DNA of 64,000 bases from Caenorhabditis remanei (Eukaryota > Nematoda > Chromadorea > Rhabditida > Rhabditidae): assembly GCF_010183535.1 (NCBI RefSeq), contig NC_071328.1:9734001-9798000 (forward strand). The letters run 5' to 3'. The notes below the pieces were generated by a model that made no database searches, was not told where the DNA came from, and saw only the letters and a program-made list of their open reading frames with translations. Numbering within the stretch: position 1 is the first letter of the stretch; each line of letters begins with the position of its first letter. The translations under genes and the position numbers were made by a program. Positions 34,763 through 48,400 of the stretch are shown piece after piece.

Positions 34763-37700
34763 ATGACAAGGAACGGAACAATGTCATTGCAACACGATGA
34801 AATGGATACAACAAGTCCTCCAAGTGGTTCCGGAACATCAGCAGCGTCACCTCCAGAATATGCGACGGCGGCCACGTTAAGATCAACTCCCGCCCAAATG
34901 TCAGCGGCGATTACAGTCGATTTGGTGGTTGCAGCTCAGGTAATTTTTATGTTGAAATGAAGCCCACGTCTGCGTGGGTTGATAACTTCCGTTGCGCACA
35001 AATACTTTGAGAATCCGATAATAATAGCACGATAATTCGTAATTCTGAATCTGGAAAAGGACGGGAATTATCAAAAAGACTTGTTAATCAATTCATGAAT
35101 CAAAAAGTCATAAATTCCATTATTGATTCAATATTTCTGCCTTCGGAAGTGTGAACATTCATCTGAATAATCAAAAAAGTACTTATCCAGTTTCGAACGA
35201 TTAGTTCAATCGAGCATACATGTTCATTGACCAAAACTCTTTTCGTACAACTCTCCTTCAATCACTACATTTCCTCAATTCTATTCCACCAAAGTATTTC
35301 TCTTGCTCTCTTTCAATCGTCCACTTGTCTTCATTTTGTACCAAAACTTAATCGAACTCATGTTCTCTTTTTTCATTCCTTCACAAACGAAAGTGAAATT
35401 TTCGTCTCATCCCTCCCTTTTTTGACTGCCGCAGCAGTTGCACATTGTGCACAAAAAACCAACGGCGACGAGTCCGTTGAGTCTAATTCGGTTGGAAAGA
35501 CGAGCATGGGAAAGGAAGAGAATCCAGACGGTCGACTCAATCAAGAATTCAGTTGGCGCCTCTTTTGTCGCGCCAAGGCGACAAATATGGAGGATAGAGA
35601 AAATGAGGGTTACGAGTTCAAACCAAACTTTATATTTCATGTTCAATGATCAAAAAGAAAGAGAGTTACAGTATCTGAATTCAATTAGAACATCCGGATG
35701 AAACGAGCCTTCGTTTTCTTCTCGATTGGCAGTTTAATTGTTTTCAATATCCTGACTTCAGTTGGTTTTATTTCCGATTAATTCGTAAAGAAAGAACGTC
35801 AAGTTTGATGGCAATTTCAATTCAAATGTATTCGTTTTGACTCATCTCCGACTGGTTTCGTGTGCATTCAATAATTCTGCCCTTCAATTTTATGGCCCCA
35901 CTAAACTTCGTTCTATTTCTCCCTTTCGTTTTTTCTATCTCTTCATGTTTTCCTGCTCTCGATTTCGTTGCTCAATTGAGTCGAAGCTCGACGAATGAAA
36001 TGAAAAACCAGAAAATTTATGAGGCTATTCTGAAAAATGAGGGCGCCACAAAATGAGCCACGCGCACCACAAATCATAAGAAAAGGTCAGTGGGAAGAGG
36101 GATGGAAACCTGGAAGTGTGAGGTTTCACTGCAAACATTCTACAAATGAAAATATTGAGTTTCTCTATTTTATTTTCAGAGGGAGGCCAACTTTCTACGA
36201 ATGATCGATCGGAAAGCTCCATTGCTTTATGAGCCAGATGTTGTGAATCATGCACTCAGAAGATATGAAACATTCTGGTTGCCAATGCAGGTACTGACAA
36301 TTAACAAAATTAATTAAATCGTGTTTCCATGAAGATGGAATGCTCCACAAACTTTTCAACTTTAACAGATCATTCCGAGACAATGCTATGCATTACATAT
36401 TAACTTCAAATTAACACAATGTTCAGTTTTGGTCTATATTTGAAAAAAAGGAATTGAAAAAGTTGTAATTTGAAATAAGATTAACGTTTGAGAGTGATCC
36501 CATCTGAAAATAAATCTGAAATTGATTTTGAGTTGAAACTTTAACAAGCCTTCAAATTCTCGTTTTGAACTCTTCCTATCTGGATTAAAATATCGGTTTT
36601 TTCAGGCGGCCCATCCCGATCTCAATGTAATTCCTCCCCTTGATGTTCACTGGGTTTGGCATACTCATATGTTGAGTCCAATTCATTATCAAGAGGTTCG
36701 TTAGTCAAAAATACACGAATTTTCTCATTTCCGGAACCTTTTCTCTTGGCCTCCTTCAGAAGGAGGCATCTCAAAAATGCGTCAAGTATCACATATCAAA
36801 AAAAAGATGTCAAGAGAGTGGACAAAAGTCAAGAGACTCAGATTTGTATGACATTGAAAAATGAGACTTGACGGTGAGAAGAGGGTTTTGTATATGTGTA
36901 CGTGTGGGCTGCAAAACTAATCATTCGGTTTTTAAGGGAATTTTGGAAATCTGAAATTCGATTTTGTTTAATCGAGCATCGTATCGTGGAAAGCATGTTT
37001 GTAAAACATCCACATGGGTACCTGGAATTGAGTTAATTGGTTGGGAATGCAGTACACATTAGATTTTATGAAGTAATTTAGTTATTTTAGACAACAATTG
37101 AGAATAATAAGCATCTGAAAATTGATGATTCTTATGATGAACTTAACGAGAAGAGGAGTACCGCTTCAGCGATGGTGGGCGGTAATTTTGTTTTCGGCAT
37201 TCGCCTTGTCTTGACTTTTTCGTTAAACGTCCGTCTGAACGGATTACGATGACACTCGAGAGCAAAGTGTTGTTTTCGTAGAAGACGTAGAGGCTATTGA
37301 AAGATGGATTCACTGGTACTTTTGGGGGTTCCATGGGATATATATGCCGCTCAATGAGCAAAACGAAGGGGTCATCTCTGACTTTTTCCTCTTTTGCTCT
37401 TCTTCTATTTATGTCAGAATAAAAGAGAGAGAGAGAGAGATGAGTGGGAGGAGAATGGAAGAGATTGTCTGAAATAGAGAGCGCAAAACACACGAAAGTT
37501 GCCAACATCTTCGAGACAACGACATCTTTCCCTTGGGGGCATATTCAGATGCCCTTGGCACAAAAAAGAGAATGCGACACTTGTTATGTTTATACATAAA
37601 CATAAAATGCTCTGACCCGCGGGGAGAAAAAAGAATGTCCAGAATGGTGGAGGCGCCAATTGGCCGGATTAGGAAATGAGAAATGAGAAAAAGAAGGAGA

Positions 37701-40700
37701 AGAAGACAAATGAGAAAATGAGAAAGAGAATATAAATAAAGGCAATTTGTAGGATTGCGAGAAGCTCGTTGGAAAAGTGATTGATCACAAATTGCTTTCG
37801 TCAGATGAGATTCAGAAAAGGTATGAAAAGATTCGATTGAGATGAATCAGAATAGAGAAACAAATTATAGATATGATAGCAGTGTACGAGCATGGGATGC
37901 CTACTGTAGTCCTGAACTATATGATTTCTTGGCAAGTCAGACACCGCCAACTGCATACAAGACAAAGTGTAATTATGATATTGCTGGAGCTGTTCAGAGA
38001 CAGAGAAATTTCAATTATCAAGTGAGTACTTTGTTTGAAAGTTATTAGTATTTACTCTTGAAATCCATTATTCAACATACAAAAACAACGGGAAACTGAA
38101 AAAGAGGTCGAAACGCCTATTCCTGTGCTATGTAATTCTCGAAATCACGCTCAAAATATTAACGGCGACAGCATTTTCAGACATATAGAATGTAAACGAA
38201 AAATACTATTTTAACAGCTTTTTTGATTTGAAACACTGAAAATAATATATTTCCTTTTTTGCAGAGAAATTTAAATATTGCAAGGCTACTCTTTCATGAA
38301 AGTGTTTCCAATAATTCGTATTTCCGGTTCACTTCCTGGAAACGCCATTTCCTTTTCCCCCATTTTCCAACACTTCAAATGTGTTTTGTGTTCCGATTCC
38401 TCATCGACAAATAATCAATCAAAACTTCGTACCAGTGTTAAAATAACTTATCGACCAATTAGCAGCTTGTCTCGTTCTCTTTTCTCTTTTCTTCTCACTG
38501 CATCCATCAATCACTTTGATGCGATAAAGTCTTAGTGGAGCACACACAGACAGACACCGATTCTTCTCGCGGCTCCGCAAAAATATCTCTATCACCCGTT
38601 TGCCAAGTGTCAATCGTTCGATTATCCAACGATTATCCGACCAGTTGTCGTTCTGAGGGACCTAACAATTTGCTCAATTCTTTTCAGGTCTCACTTCCAC
38701 ACTACACTTCAGCAAAGTTTCTTTCGGATGCTGTCAAAAGATATATACAGTTTCTTCTCCTCAAACAAACGTATGCTGATCAATTCTTGACACCTTGCTA
38801 TGATTTTGATATCATTTGGCACACGCATCAGGTAATTGGTCAACACGAGAAACAGAAAGGGGAACTAATTTGAGAACAAAAATAATGAAAGAATAGGATT
38901 TTGTTCATTTCGATACAATTGATCCTTTGTTTCTCCGTCTGAAAGTATCCATTTTTATATTCCGAGAGATGGCAAAAAAACAAAAAAGAGACTAGTCATT
39001 CTTTTTTTCTTGACATCAACTACATAAATTATAGATGGAAGTGCCTAAAAACCCATACGAATGACTTGTTTTTCAGGTTCATCCATCCAGTTATCTGAGG
39101 GATTGCACAGCAATATTCGGTTCTCTTTTGAAACATGATGACACTGTGAATGATAGAACGAAAGGAAGTAAACTACTGAAAGGAGAGGCTCTCACTAAAA
39201 AGTTATGGACAACTCATTTCGATGAACCATTTTGGAGAAGAGGATGCATGTTCAGAGGGCACAATGCACCTGCTTTTCTGGGTTTCGAATCTCAGGATTT
39301 GGCATGTATTTCTTATGGAGACATACATGTTCCATCAATTTCACTCAAAGATATTCCGGTTCAAAGAGAACAATTAAGACTTAAATTGTGTTATGGAAAC
39401 AAGAAAGTGACGACTTTCAATGCAGATCTCTCCCAAAAACAAGTCACAAAATCTGGATTTTCCCTTGTATGGCAACCAACGGAGAGCTCAACATGTGCTT
39501 CAATTGTCAAGTTTCCATTTGAAAGACGAGCTGCGAAAGACTTGATCGTCGAACTGGAGATCTTCGATAAAATGTTTCTTCAGCGGAAAGATCTAATCAA
39601 GTTAATTGGAAAAGCAACATTAGATCAACTTCTTCCTCCGAGCAATTCAAAAAGTGCTCACAATGTGGCAGAATTACAATTGAAAACATCGAAAGATTCA
39701 GAATTCACGGCAAAAGTCAATGTGACGACAAGTGTGAATTTGAATAGAGAACTTCAACTTTTAGTCGGAGATTTTGTTGAAAGACAGTTATCTGCCGACT
39801 CTCATCTTGCTTATCTTTCTCAGTGTGCATCATTGAATCGTGGATCTTTGAATGCAAACTCTACTGTACACATTGCATCTCATAGGTAGATATCCGGACG
39901 ATTTGAAAAATGAATAACTATATATTTCAGTATGGTTGATACTCGAGATGGAACAAAGTACACGGTTCAAGTGATTCATTCAGCACCTCTTCTTCTCTCA
40001 ATGATATTAGTTTACGGCCGCGAACAACGTCTTCTTTCAATGGCTCATCTGATTGGAGCTGACTCTTTACCATCTCGTGATCAGCTTGATAATAATCTGG
40101 TACCTGTAAGTTACTCTTTGTTATTCCCCTATAAATTTATTCTTTTTAGTTCCTTCCACATCTTTCAAATGCCGAAGAAAGAGCATTTGTGATCCTGAAT
40201 AAAGAAGGAGACTATGCAATAATAAAAGGAAAATGGTCAGGATTCTGTCGGAAACAGTCAGCAACGAAAGGACAGAAAGCAAAGCCAGGAAATCCGGGAC
40301 GTCTTCATGTTGACGCATTCAATCTTCTGAAGAATACTGTACAGAAACTAGAAGTTCCATCAGCCGATGGATCAACGCTATTCCTTATTGGAGGTGAGAC
40401 ATGTTATAAGTATTTTACGATAGTACTTAAGAAATAATCATTTTGATAAGAGTAGTGAGCTTTGAATCCTTAAAACATTTTGACCCGATTATTTCTAAAA
40501 TAGAGGACATTGATCACTAAAAAAAAAGAACAAAGTTTTGAATTCAGAAAGAAGAAATTTCAGATGCTCAAGCACGGCTTCCGGGAAAACGAATCGAATG
40601 TCGATCGACGAATACAGCTGAACAGATAGCCAGTATATTCTGTGTCTCTACACTGTTTGTTCTTTGCAATCCTGATAAAGTTCGATCACGAAACGACAGT

Positions 40701-41002
40701 ACATCTGTTGGACATCAAGCACACAAATGGCCGTTAACATTGGCATGTGGATATGGAAGACAGCTACCGACCAATCGATTACTTTTATCCTCTGATCAGG
40801 ACGGGCTGGGTTCGATTTATTCAAATACAGCCTGACATAAAATAACCAATTTTCAGGAGGTTGTGAAATCGCCCCTCTTCTAATGTGCGGAGTCGGTTGT
40901 GATGGAGCTGCATGTGGTGCCTGTGGAGCTTGTGGAGCCTGCGGAGCCTGTGGTGGATGCGGAGGATGTGGAGGGTGCGGTGGATGCGGTGGATGCGGAT
41001 AG
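34763..41002 (+). CDS. DUF1399/GRDP-like protein with Cys-Gly repeat tail
   Basis: Eleven exons (34,763-34,939, 36,180-36,290, 36,606-36,695, 37,753-37,820, 37,883-38,021, 38,688-38,831, 39,077-39,885, 39,931-40,105, 40,150-40,393, 40,564-40,809, 40,857-41,002) give 782 residues. Two copies of a W-H-T-H motif followed by a D-C pair are seen (VHWVWHTHMLSPIHYQEDC; DIIWHTHQVHPSSYLRDC), as is VQRQRNFNYQVSLPHY. These are marks of the DUF1399 glycine-rich domain proteins known from plants and fungi. A C2-like middle and a C-terminus of GAC/GGC repeats (CGACGACGG ... GGCGGCG) follow. The protein is cytosolic with no signal peptide; function is unknown. The start is the first in-frame ATG; MSLQHDEMD six codons later is an alternative. 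AATAAA occurs at 41,295. Confidence 0.85.
37425..37440. repeat. GA microsatellite in GRDP-like intron 3
   Basis: Eight GA units in a row within the intron 36,696-37,752; a longer purine-rich stretch surrounds it. Confidence 0.9.
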
Positions 41003-41933
41003 AATATATTCTTCTCTCATTTCATTAATTTTTCGTTCTTTTCTCTTTTCTTTCTATTATTATTTTTCTTTTTACAACCTATCACATCACAATTTCTCTT
41101 TCAATTTTTTCTGGAACATTCCACTCCAACATATGACATCATTTCATTTTTCAAACTAAAAAAAAACCATCTTTCCTAATTATTTCTTCTGAATGTTTCT
41201 CGTTTGCACCGAAATAAGGTTACCACCAAATAATTGCAAATATTTGAAGACCATGTGATGAACTCTATGTATTTATTTGGATGTCTATTCTAGTAATAAA
41301 CTTATTTTTGGGTGGGAATCCACACTTTGTTTCTTTCGTGTCGACGTCATCGTATTGCAGATGAAATTTAAAATTCATGATGTCCATATGGATCAGTTTC
41401 ATTTTTTACAATGGGATGGGGGGATGACAACCAAAGGAAGTATTCTAACCGAACAAAAAAGCATTTTAAAGGAACCGAGAAGAGCGAAGAAGAGGGGATA
41501 GAAGTAATTGCAAACGGATAAATCAAACATCGACGTCGTCGGAAAATGAGAGAGAATTGTGAGCCTACCAATTGTGGCCTATGTACAAAAGACTACACAA
41601 TGAGTGACCTGAAGGCAGTTGAAGAGTAACAAGTGGAGGGAAAGATGACAAACTAACGAATAAATGCAAGAAAATGATTGGATTGGAGAGAGAAGGAAAC
41701 GTTGAGGAAGAGGTAATATGGTATGAGGTGGTAGGGACACAAAACACGGCAATCTATAAGTTACTCCAAATGACAAAGAAGGGAGAAGATGAAGTCTACG
41801 AGAGTGAATAGGCAATTTAACACAAAGAAAACAATTGAATGAGGGGGGATAAACACGAGAAGAAGTGGGTCAATTTACACGTTATATATAGACACGTGTG
41901 AGTGTTAATGCACGCGTGAAAACGTCCGAGTGA
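41003..41933. other. Convergent spacer, GRDP-like / MATH-BTB-like genes
   Basis: Holds the 3' UTR and poly(A) signal (41,295) of the left gene and the 3' flank of the right one. No other feature is supported. Confidence 0.5.
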
Positions 41934-44900
41934 TTAAGCAAGAGAAACTCTTTTAAATCGACTTGTTGGAGAGTCGAATGGAGCTGGAACTGATGGAGAA
42001 CCACTTCCATTGGTTGGGGTGGCCAGTGGAGAACTGAAAAATGAATAGTTGGATTTAGAGGTTTCATGGTTAGAGTTTCATCAAGGAATTCAGATCCGAA
42101 TGTTCACTTAGATAACCTATCTACAGTAATGTGGAGTCCCAATTTTCATCAATGTCATATTGAACCGAACTGTGCAAAAGATACAGTACTTTTATGTTAT
42201 TTTTTCTAAAAAAAGACACCTTTGTACTGAATCTTTATCAGTATTTTTACAATTCTTCAATTCAATCTTCTCCTTTATTATTGAAAGACAAAACGTTGTT
42301 TTATCAGTGTGCCATATCTATTAAACGATCCATCAATCTTTGATTTCTCGAGAGGCAAGATAAAAAACAAAAAAGAAAGATGTTTGCAAGTAGAAAAGCG
42401 ACGTTGTGATTCATGTGAATCGCACAAGTATTTCTTCTTTACTCCCCAAAACCCAATATTTCAAGGATTGCATCATCTTTTTCACTTCCTTACCTGCTAT
42501 GGGATGACTGTGATGGCGAATGAGAGAGAGAAACCCGACGAACACGACGTGTCAATTCTTGTAAATCAGTGACTACTGTTCCAACAAGATTGTCGATATT
42601 CTCGTTTTCACGACTGAAAAATGCATGAGGTTTGAGGTAATTTCTTGTGCTGACCTACATTTCATGAGCCATCTGTTCAAGTTCATGTGTGATATTGACG
42701 AGTTCTTTCGGTGGATTCGAATTTGCAATTATCTGATCAACAAGGAATCCGTTGATAACCATTTTCAACACCTCCAAATTGTATTTTTCTGAGACAAGAA
42801 GAAGTTTCTTGGCAAATGATGGATCCATGTCAGCCTGAATCTAAACAATATATTCTATTGAACATAAACTAGGCATGCAGATATTTATTACCTGAATGAC
42901 TTCAGAACAAATGAATCGTTCAACTTCTTTGCGGAGTGCTGGAAGATGAGCAAAAGTGAGTCCTTCGACGAGAGAAATAAAGTCATCGAAATATTTGATT
43001 TCGCGAGAAAGAACTCGTTCGAAATAGATGTGAGCAAACGTCTGAAATCAAGAAGAAACAGTTAATTTGCAAGATGATAGTATTCTGTGATCTGTTTACT
43101 ATTTTCAGATGAAATCAGATATGCGAGAAGAGAGTATCTCATTACAGTTATTATTACTTTTGTATATTTATATTTCATAACAAATTGATAAAACTTAGAG
43201 TCCTAAAGAACAAATATCAACAAAACTTTTCTAGAACTTGATACTGTATCCATCAAATGCCTGTTTACTCCTAAGAACCCAGCCAGTAATATTTCAACTG
43301 TCTCATTCTCTTTCTGTTTTTTTTGTTTTTATTTCCGTAATCCGACCTCCTCTATCCCAATTTCCTCCCCCTTCTCGCATATGTGTTCCATCTGTGTGAG
43401 TATGTTTTCTCTTTTCTTTCTTTCCAGACTGACTGCTTGCGCATGGCTTTTGCTCCCAAATATTGGAACAAAAACATGTTTATACCATATGATTGTCTTC
43501 TTCTCATCTCACACCGCGCTTCAGATTTCACACACAAAAAAACAATACGGCTGAATAATCAGAATTTCAAGTGGGAAAACACACTTACATTTCTCACGAG
43601 TTGTTCACAGATTTCACTGTGTTGATCGTTTTCAGAAATTTCCCGTGAAACTGTGTCAACTCCAAAAATGAAAATCAGTCGGTGAACGGAGAATTTGTCG
43701 GCTTGCTTCTCGTCGACGTGCTCCAAATCAGGAATCCGAATCTTTCCATTCATGACGTCATCGACGAATTTGTGAACGGATTTCTCGATTCTCTGACTTC
43801 GGAATGCTGTCTCAACATCAGGAAGATAATTGAGTGGTTCGAATAATGACTCCTTCATTCGAATCTCGACAACAATCAATAGATTCGATGCAACACTTTT
43901 GTGCAAGAAGTCAGTGAATTCAGCTCTTCTCTCCCGTTCCACGTGGATCGGCCATCCGCTTCCCCGTGAAAATTCGGTTGGTGTTAGAGCAAGTCCAGCA
44001 AATAGAGTCTCGTTAGTTGCTGGATCAAGAATCTGCGCTCGGACTTCTTCCACTGCCACCTCGGGACATGGTCCCTCTTTGTAGTAGAGATGCAGAAGCA
44101 CGTGGCGATTCGAGTCGACGGCGGCTGGAAACAAAAAAATAATCATGGAAAGATAAGAGATAAAAAAGAGAAGAAAAGATAGATGAGAAAGAGAAGATAT
44201 AGGGGTCAATCATGTGATCAATGAAGAAGTGAAAAGAAGAGCGTCGCGCCCAAAAGTGCACGAAATGATAGATGGACAACTGTGAAAAGAAGAAGATGAA
44301 AAGAGAGGGAGATGGATACATGAAAATGTAACACCTGTCTTTGGTTCTTTCGACTCAAAACTGACTGTTGTCCTATTGATATGATGGGTCCTCTGGGATG
44401 AACTGTGACGTCATCAGAGTAAAAGAAGAGAGTCCGAAGATCAAACAATTACGAACAGTTGGAGTCTATTACACACAGTTCCAGCTTCGGAATCATGTTT
44501 CAGAAAAGTGAGAGAAAGAGAATGAGTCATAGTGTCAAAATAACCAGAATCTCAGAGAAGCCTCTCCAAAAATAACATTTCGGCGAAGATTGGGTGAAAT
44601 TTGAGTAGGTCAAAGTACAGTTTTCAAAAAAGATTCAAAACGGATAGATTGAAAAAAAAGGATTGTGAGAGACCACAAAAACATAAAACACAATGGGAAT
44701 GTACTCACCGTTATTGGATAGAACGTATTCATCAGTGAGTCGAAGAGCCCATGTGAATTGCACATGTTTGTATGAAGTTGAAAACGGCCGTGACACATTT
44801 AGAAGAATAGATTCATCTTCGATTGGTCTGAAAGAATTGGGAATAAACAAATTGTGTTCTGATGGATATATGTTGTTGTTGTTGTCTCCCTCTCTTTTCC

Positions 44901-45452
44901 CAGACTTTATTTCAATTTTTCTCCTCCGATCTTTTGTCCTCCTCTTATGGTTTTTGATGCTATAACACCTTGTCTCCATTCTTTTTTCCCTCCTTATCAA
45001 CCCCACTTTTACTGGGAAATACTGTTTTATCAGTAACCATTTTTCGTGTCATCTCGTCAACAACTACTTTCACTTTCCCTCTCCTTGGTTACGGTCATTT
45101 TCTGACTTTTGTTGATTTTTGGTTACAGTATACTTATCTAATCAAACTACAAACAATTCAAAAAAGGGCTGAAGGAAAGGGAGAAAAACGAGAGCATGCG
45201 CTTCGCTTTTTCTGAGAAGTAAACAAAGTCTGACCCGGGAGAATGAATTAGTTTGATTTTGGTTTAAGTCGAGTGCTTCGATAAGGAGGGGAAAGGTGGA
45301 AACTGACACGAAAAGGCACTGACAACTCAGCTGAAAATAAGGAACTCTTCTTACCTTTGGCATACTTTCAATGCCCATGGATACTGGAAGGCAATGACTG
45401 AATCGTCAGCACCGCCTGAAGTAGAAGCGATTGGAACAGCTATATCATCCAT
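41934..45452 (-). CDS. Probable MATH/BTB-like adaptor protein
   Basis: Seven exons (45,452-45,355, 44,827-44,709, 44,124-43,589, 43,041-42,892, 42,840-42,659, 42,613-42,494, 42,033-41,934) give 434 residues. The N-terminal 150 residues have a MATH-like pattern (FQYPWALKVCQR; HVQFTWALRLTDEYVLSNN; FLHKSVASNLLIVVEIRM). The middle has BTB-like features: FSVHRLIFIFGVD, then AKKLLLVSEKYNLEVLKMVINGFLVDQI, the usual last BTB helices. The end is a Ser-rich basic tail (RRVRRVSLSHSPSQSS). Such proteins act as CUL3 substrate adaptors; here the match is weak and both domains are diverged. The acceptor at 42,841 offers two in-frame AGs six bases apart. The ATG is one base after a TTTGCAG acceptor. Confidence 0.65.
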
Positions 45453-48400
45453 TCTGCAAATTATTGAAGTGAAGAGATTGATGAGGTGAATTGAGAAGAA
45501 GAAGAAGATCACAATGGAAAAGAATTAGAGAATTTCGAGATGAAAGAAAACCGAGAGAAGAGAGAATCCGACTGGACGAGTCCCCCTGTTTCCATAATAC
45601 TGATAGAGACGGAGATGGAGGCGGAGAGAAAGAGACTCAGACATTCTGGGGCGAACAGGCTCCGCCCACTTTTGGTTGCTTCTCTACGTGTCCCCAGGTC
45701 GAATTGTGACACCTTTTACCGCGTAATAGAACTTTTTTTAATGAAAGAGAGGGTGAGTACTATAAGTGACAGGAGGAAAATGGATCGGGTGGGAGGAGTG
45801 AGAATAACAAAAAGATGACATATTGTAAGTGATGGGTGCAATTGGAAGAAATCGAATGAGACCATGAGACGTTTTTGAGAAATCATTCATCTGAATTTGA
45901 TACGGATACACTTTTGGAGATGATCTATATTGAGGGAGAATTGGTATTAGGGGATTGGATCAAAGAAAAACTTGTATTTGTAGTTTGATCGTCAAAAGTA
46001 TCCAAATATTTTGAAGGATACAACTCTCTTTCAAGGAAAGAAGTAACCTTGAATGTGTAAGCCGTATTCCGATTCTCTTGCTAATAAACACAAGAACATT
46101 CGGTAGCGCGTGACAACAACAGATCACCGAACGATAGTCAACAATTATGCAACCTTCATCAACAAAATTTCATCTGAAGACTCTAGTAAAGATTCGAAGC
46201 CAACCAATTGAGATGATTGCAATGAAGCTCACTCATACAAGGCATGTTCTTCTAAAGACTCCTCAATTTCCATGAAAGTTAACCGAGCAGACGTGTCTTC
46301 GAAGAAAAGCAAATCCTAGAATACAATCCGACACCACTCAAAAGAATGGCTCGATTCAAATTTCTTTGGATTTATAGAACTTCCTCGTTGTGCAAACTAC
46401 GTGCGTTTCCTAAATTTTTAATGATTTTTCTAACTTTCCGTTATCACGATTGCCCCCTCTATGATCATTTCGAAAGGTTTACACGAAATAATGCATACAC
46501 TTCAACTTCTATTCCCAAGGATACCCCCTTTTTAGATCAGTTCTCGAATGAAGTTCCGTCTTGTTCTGCTGAAATAACAGGAAATATTTGTGAATGAAGA
46601 CATTCCAACTATCTAAACTACAACAATTAATCTTCTCAATATGTCTCTTTTCACACATTTTTGTACTCCTCACTATTTTGTTTTTCTTTCCGATTACTTC
46701 TTGACGCGTCCGTGTAACACTTCGAAAAGGAGAAAGCGGCAAGAAAATGTATTGGTCGAATATGGTTAGATGACGTGGCAGAACCGAATGATCAAGAAAA
46801 AATAAGTTGAATGTGAAAATGACCGTATCAAACAACTAGAAAAATAAGAGACAATGACCGACACTTTAAATGACATTCTGAGACAAGGGGGTATGTACTT
46901 GAAGGACGAACAAGGCGATTTCATTCATTGATATGCATTTCCGAGTCGTTTTAAAACCGTACAGTTATGACGTGGCACAAAAGAAGAAAGGGAAATAAGA
47001 AGGAGAAGAATGAAGAAAAACAAGATAAGACATGAGCCAGAAATAGAGTCCAGAGAAGAACCGAAGCTCAATGACTCGCCGCCGACGTGACTACAAAACT
47101 TGGGGGTATTGTCTTGAAACGAGAGGAAGATAGAGAGAGACAAACACGTACAGTTCTTTTGTACTCCCCTCGTTTATAGGACGAAACAATGGCGAAGTTT
47201 GATAATTCAATGAAGTGGTTGGCTGGCCCGCTATAAAATGGTTGATAACGATTTGGGGAAAAGAAGAAGAAAATGGATTGTTGCTCAATTGATAAGAATA
47301 AGTGAAGGGGAGAAAAGAAGAGAACCAGGAAGTGAAGAGACAACAAGGGTGAGAATTGAGAAGAAAGGAGAAGACAGGTCCCCGCCTTTCTATACGAATC
47401 TTAGTTTTTTTGAGAAGAAGAGAGGTCCGGAGGGCACGAAATGTCAAACAATGCGGACAAGAAACGGATGGTCGCTGACCAGAAGAGCAGTCTTCTGAAG
47501 TCTCGGCTCAGGTTTCAGTAAAGTCATGGTGGTCTTTTGGCTTGAACCACGAAAACTCTGGTAACCGATTTGCAGTTATCTGGGTGCTTTCGATAGCTGG
47601 AAATTTCCAATTTCTCCGTCTTTTCTTCAGAGTACCTCTTCCTTTTTACAAATCAAGTAATGAATCCAAGGTTCTTTCTTACAAAGAAAATGGAACGGAC
47701 CCCTTGAATACACCCGGAGGCATTCTCTTCTTTTTCCATTCAATTCAAAACGCTATCTCAGAAAAATATACTCTCATTCTTACTGTATCCTAGGGCATCT
47801 TTCGTTTTCATCAAACCGGTACGATCTGTGAAGTGGGTATTTCCCAAAAAGCGAAAGATCAGATATGTATGAAAGCCACGTCATGCACAATGAAGTGTCT
47901 ATTTTGAGTACGTGCCAATGGACTGGGAGCAGAAAAAGGACGGCGGAAAAGGAGAAAGAGAGAGAAAGTGTTCTCAAGTTTCAACCATATAAAGAGAAAA
48001 AGTAAACATTCCGAGCCCAAAGAGGGAAAGCACATTACATTCATTTTTGGCCATTGAACAAATATTTCTTCGATTTTTGAATTCAGAAAAGAGAGTCTAC
48101 TGGATAAAAGTAAGAAGAACAAAAAGGAAGAAGAAGAGAGAAAATCATATGTTGCCAACCGCCCATCATGATTATGAAAAACGAAATGAGACATGAAGAG
48201 CAGCAGGCTTTCGAAAAACAAACAATAAACGAAGGAGGAGGGCCATTCGGGTCGGAATAACAACAAGAGAAGACAGTCTCAAAAAGAGAAAAAGAGAAAA
48301 AGAAACAAATGAATATTCAGATTTCGACAAACATCTGGGAAGTGAGAAAAAAATCGAACGGAAATGAAGAGAAGAAAAAGAAAAAGAGGTGATCATCATG

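Noticed and set aside
34194..34766. 190-residue open frame on the plus strand
   Set aside because: Composed of Ser/Phe/Leu from a pyrimidine tract; not protein-like.
37821..37850. 30-nt intron in the GRDP-like gene ending at AATCAG
   Set aside because: Too short and gives the wrong frame; the 62-nt intron to 37,882 restores the conserved frame (KSVRAWDAYC).
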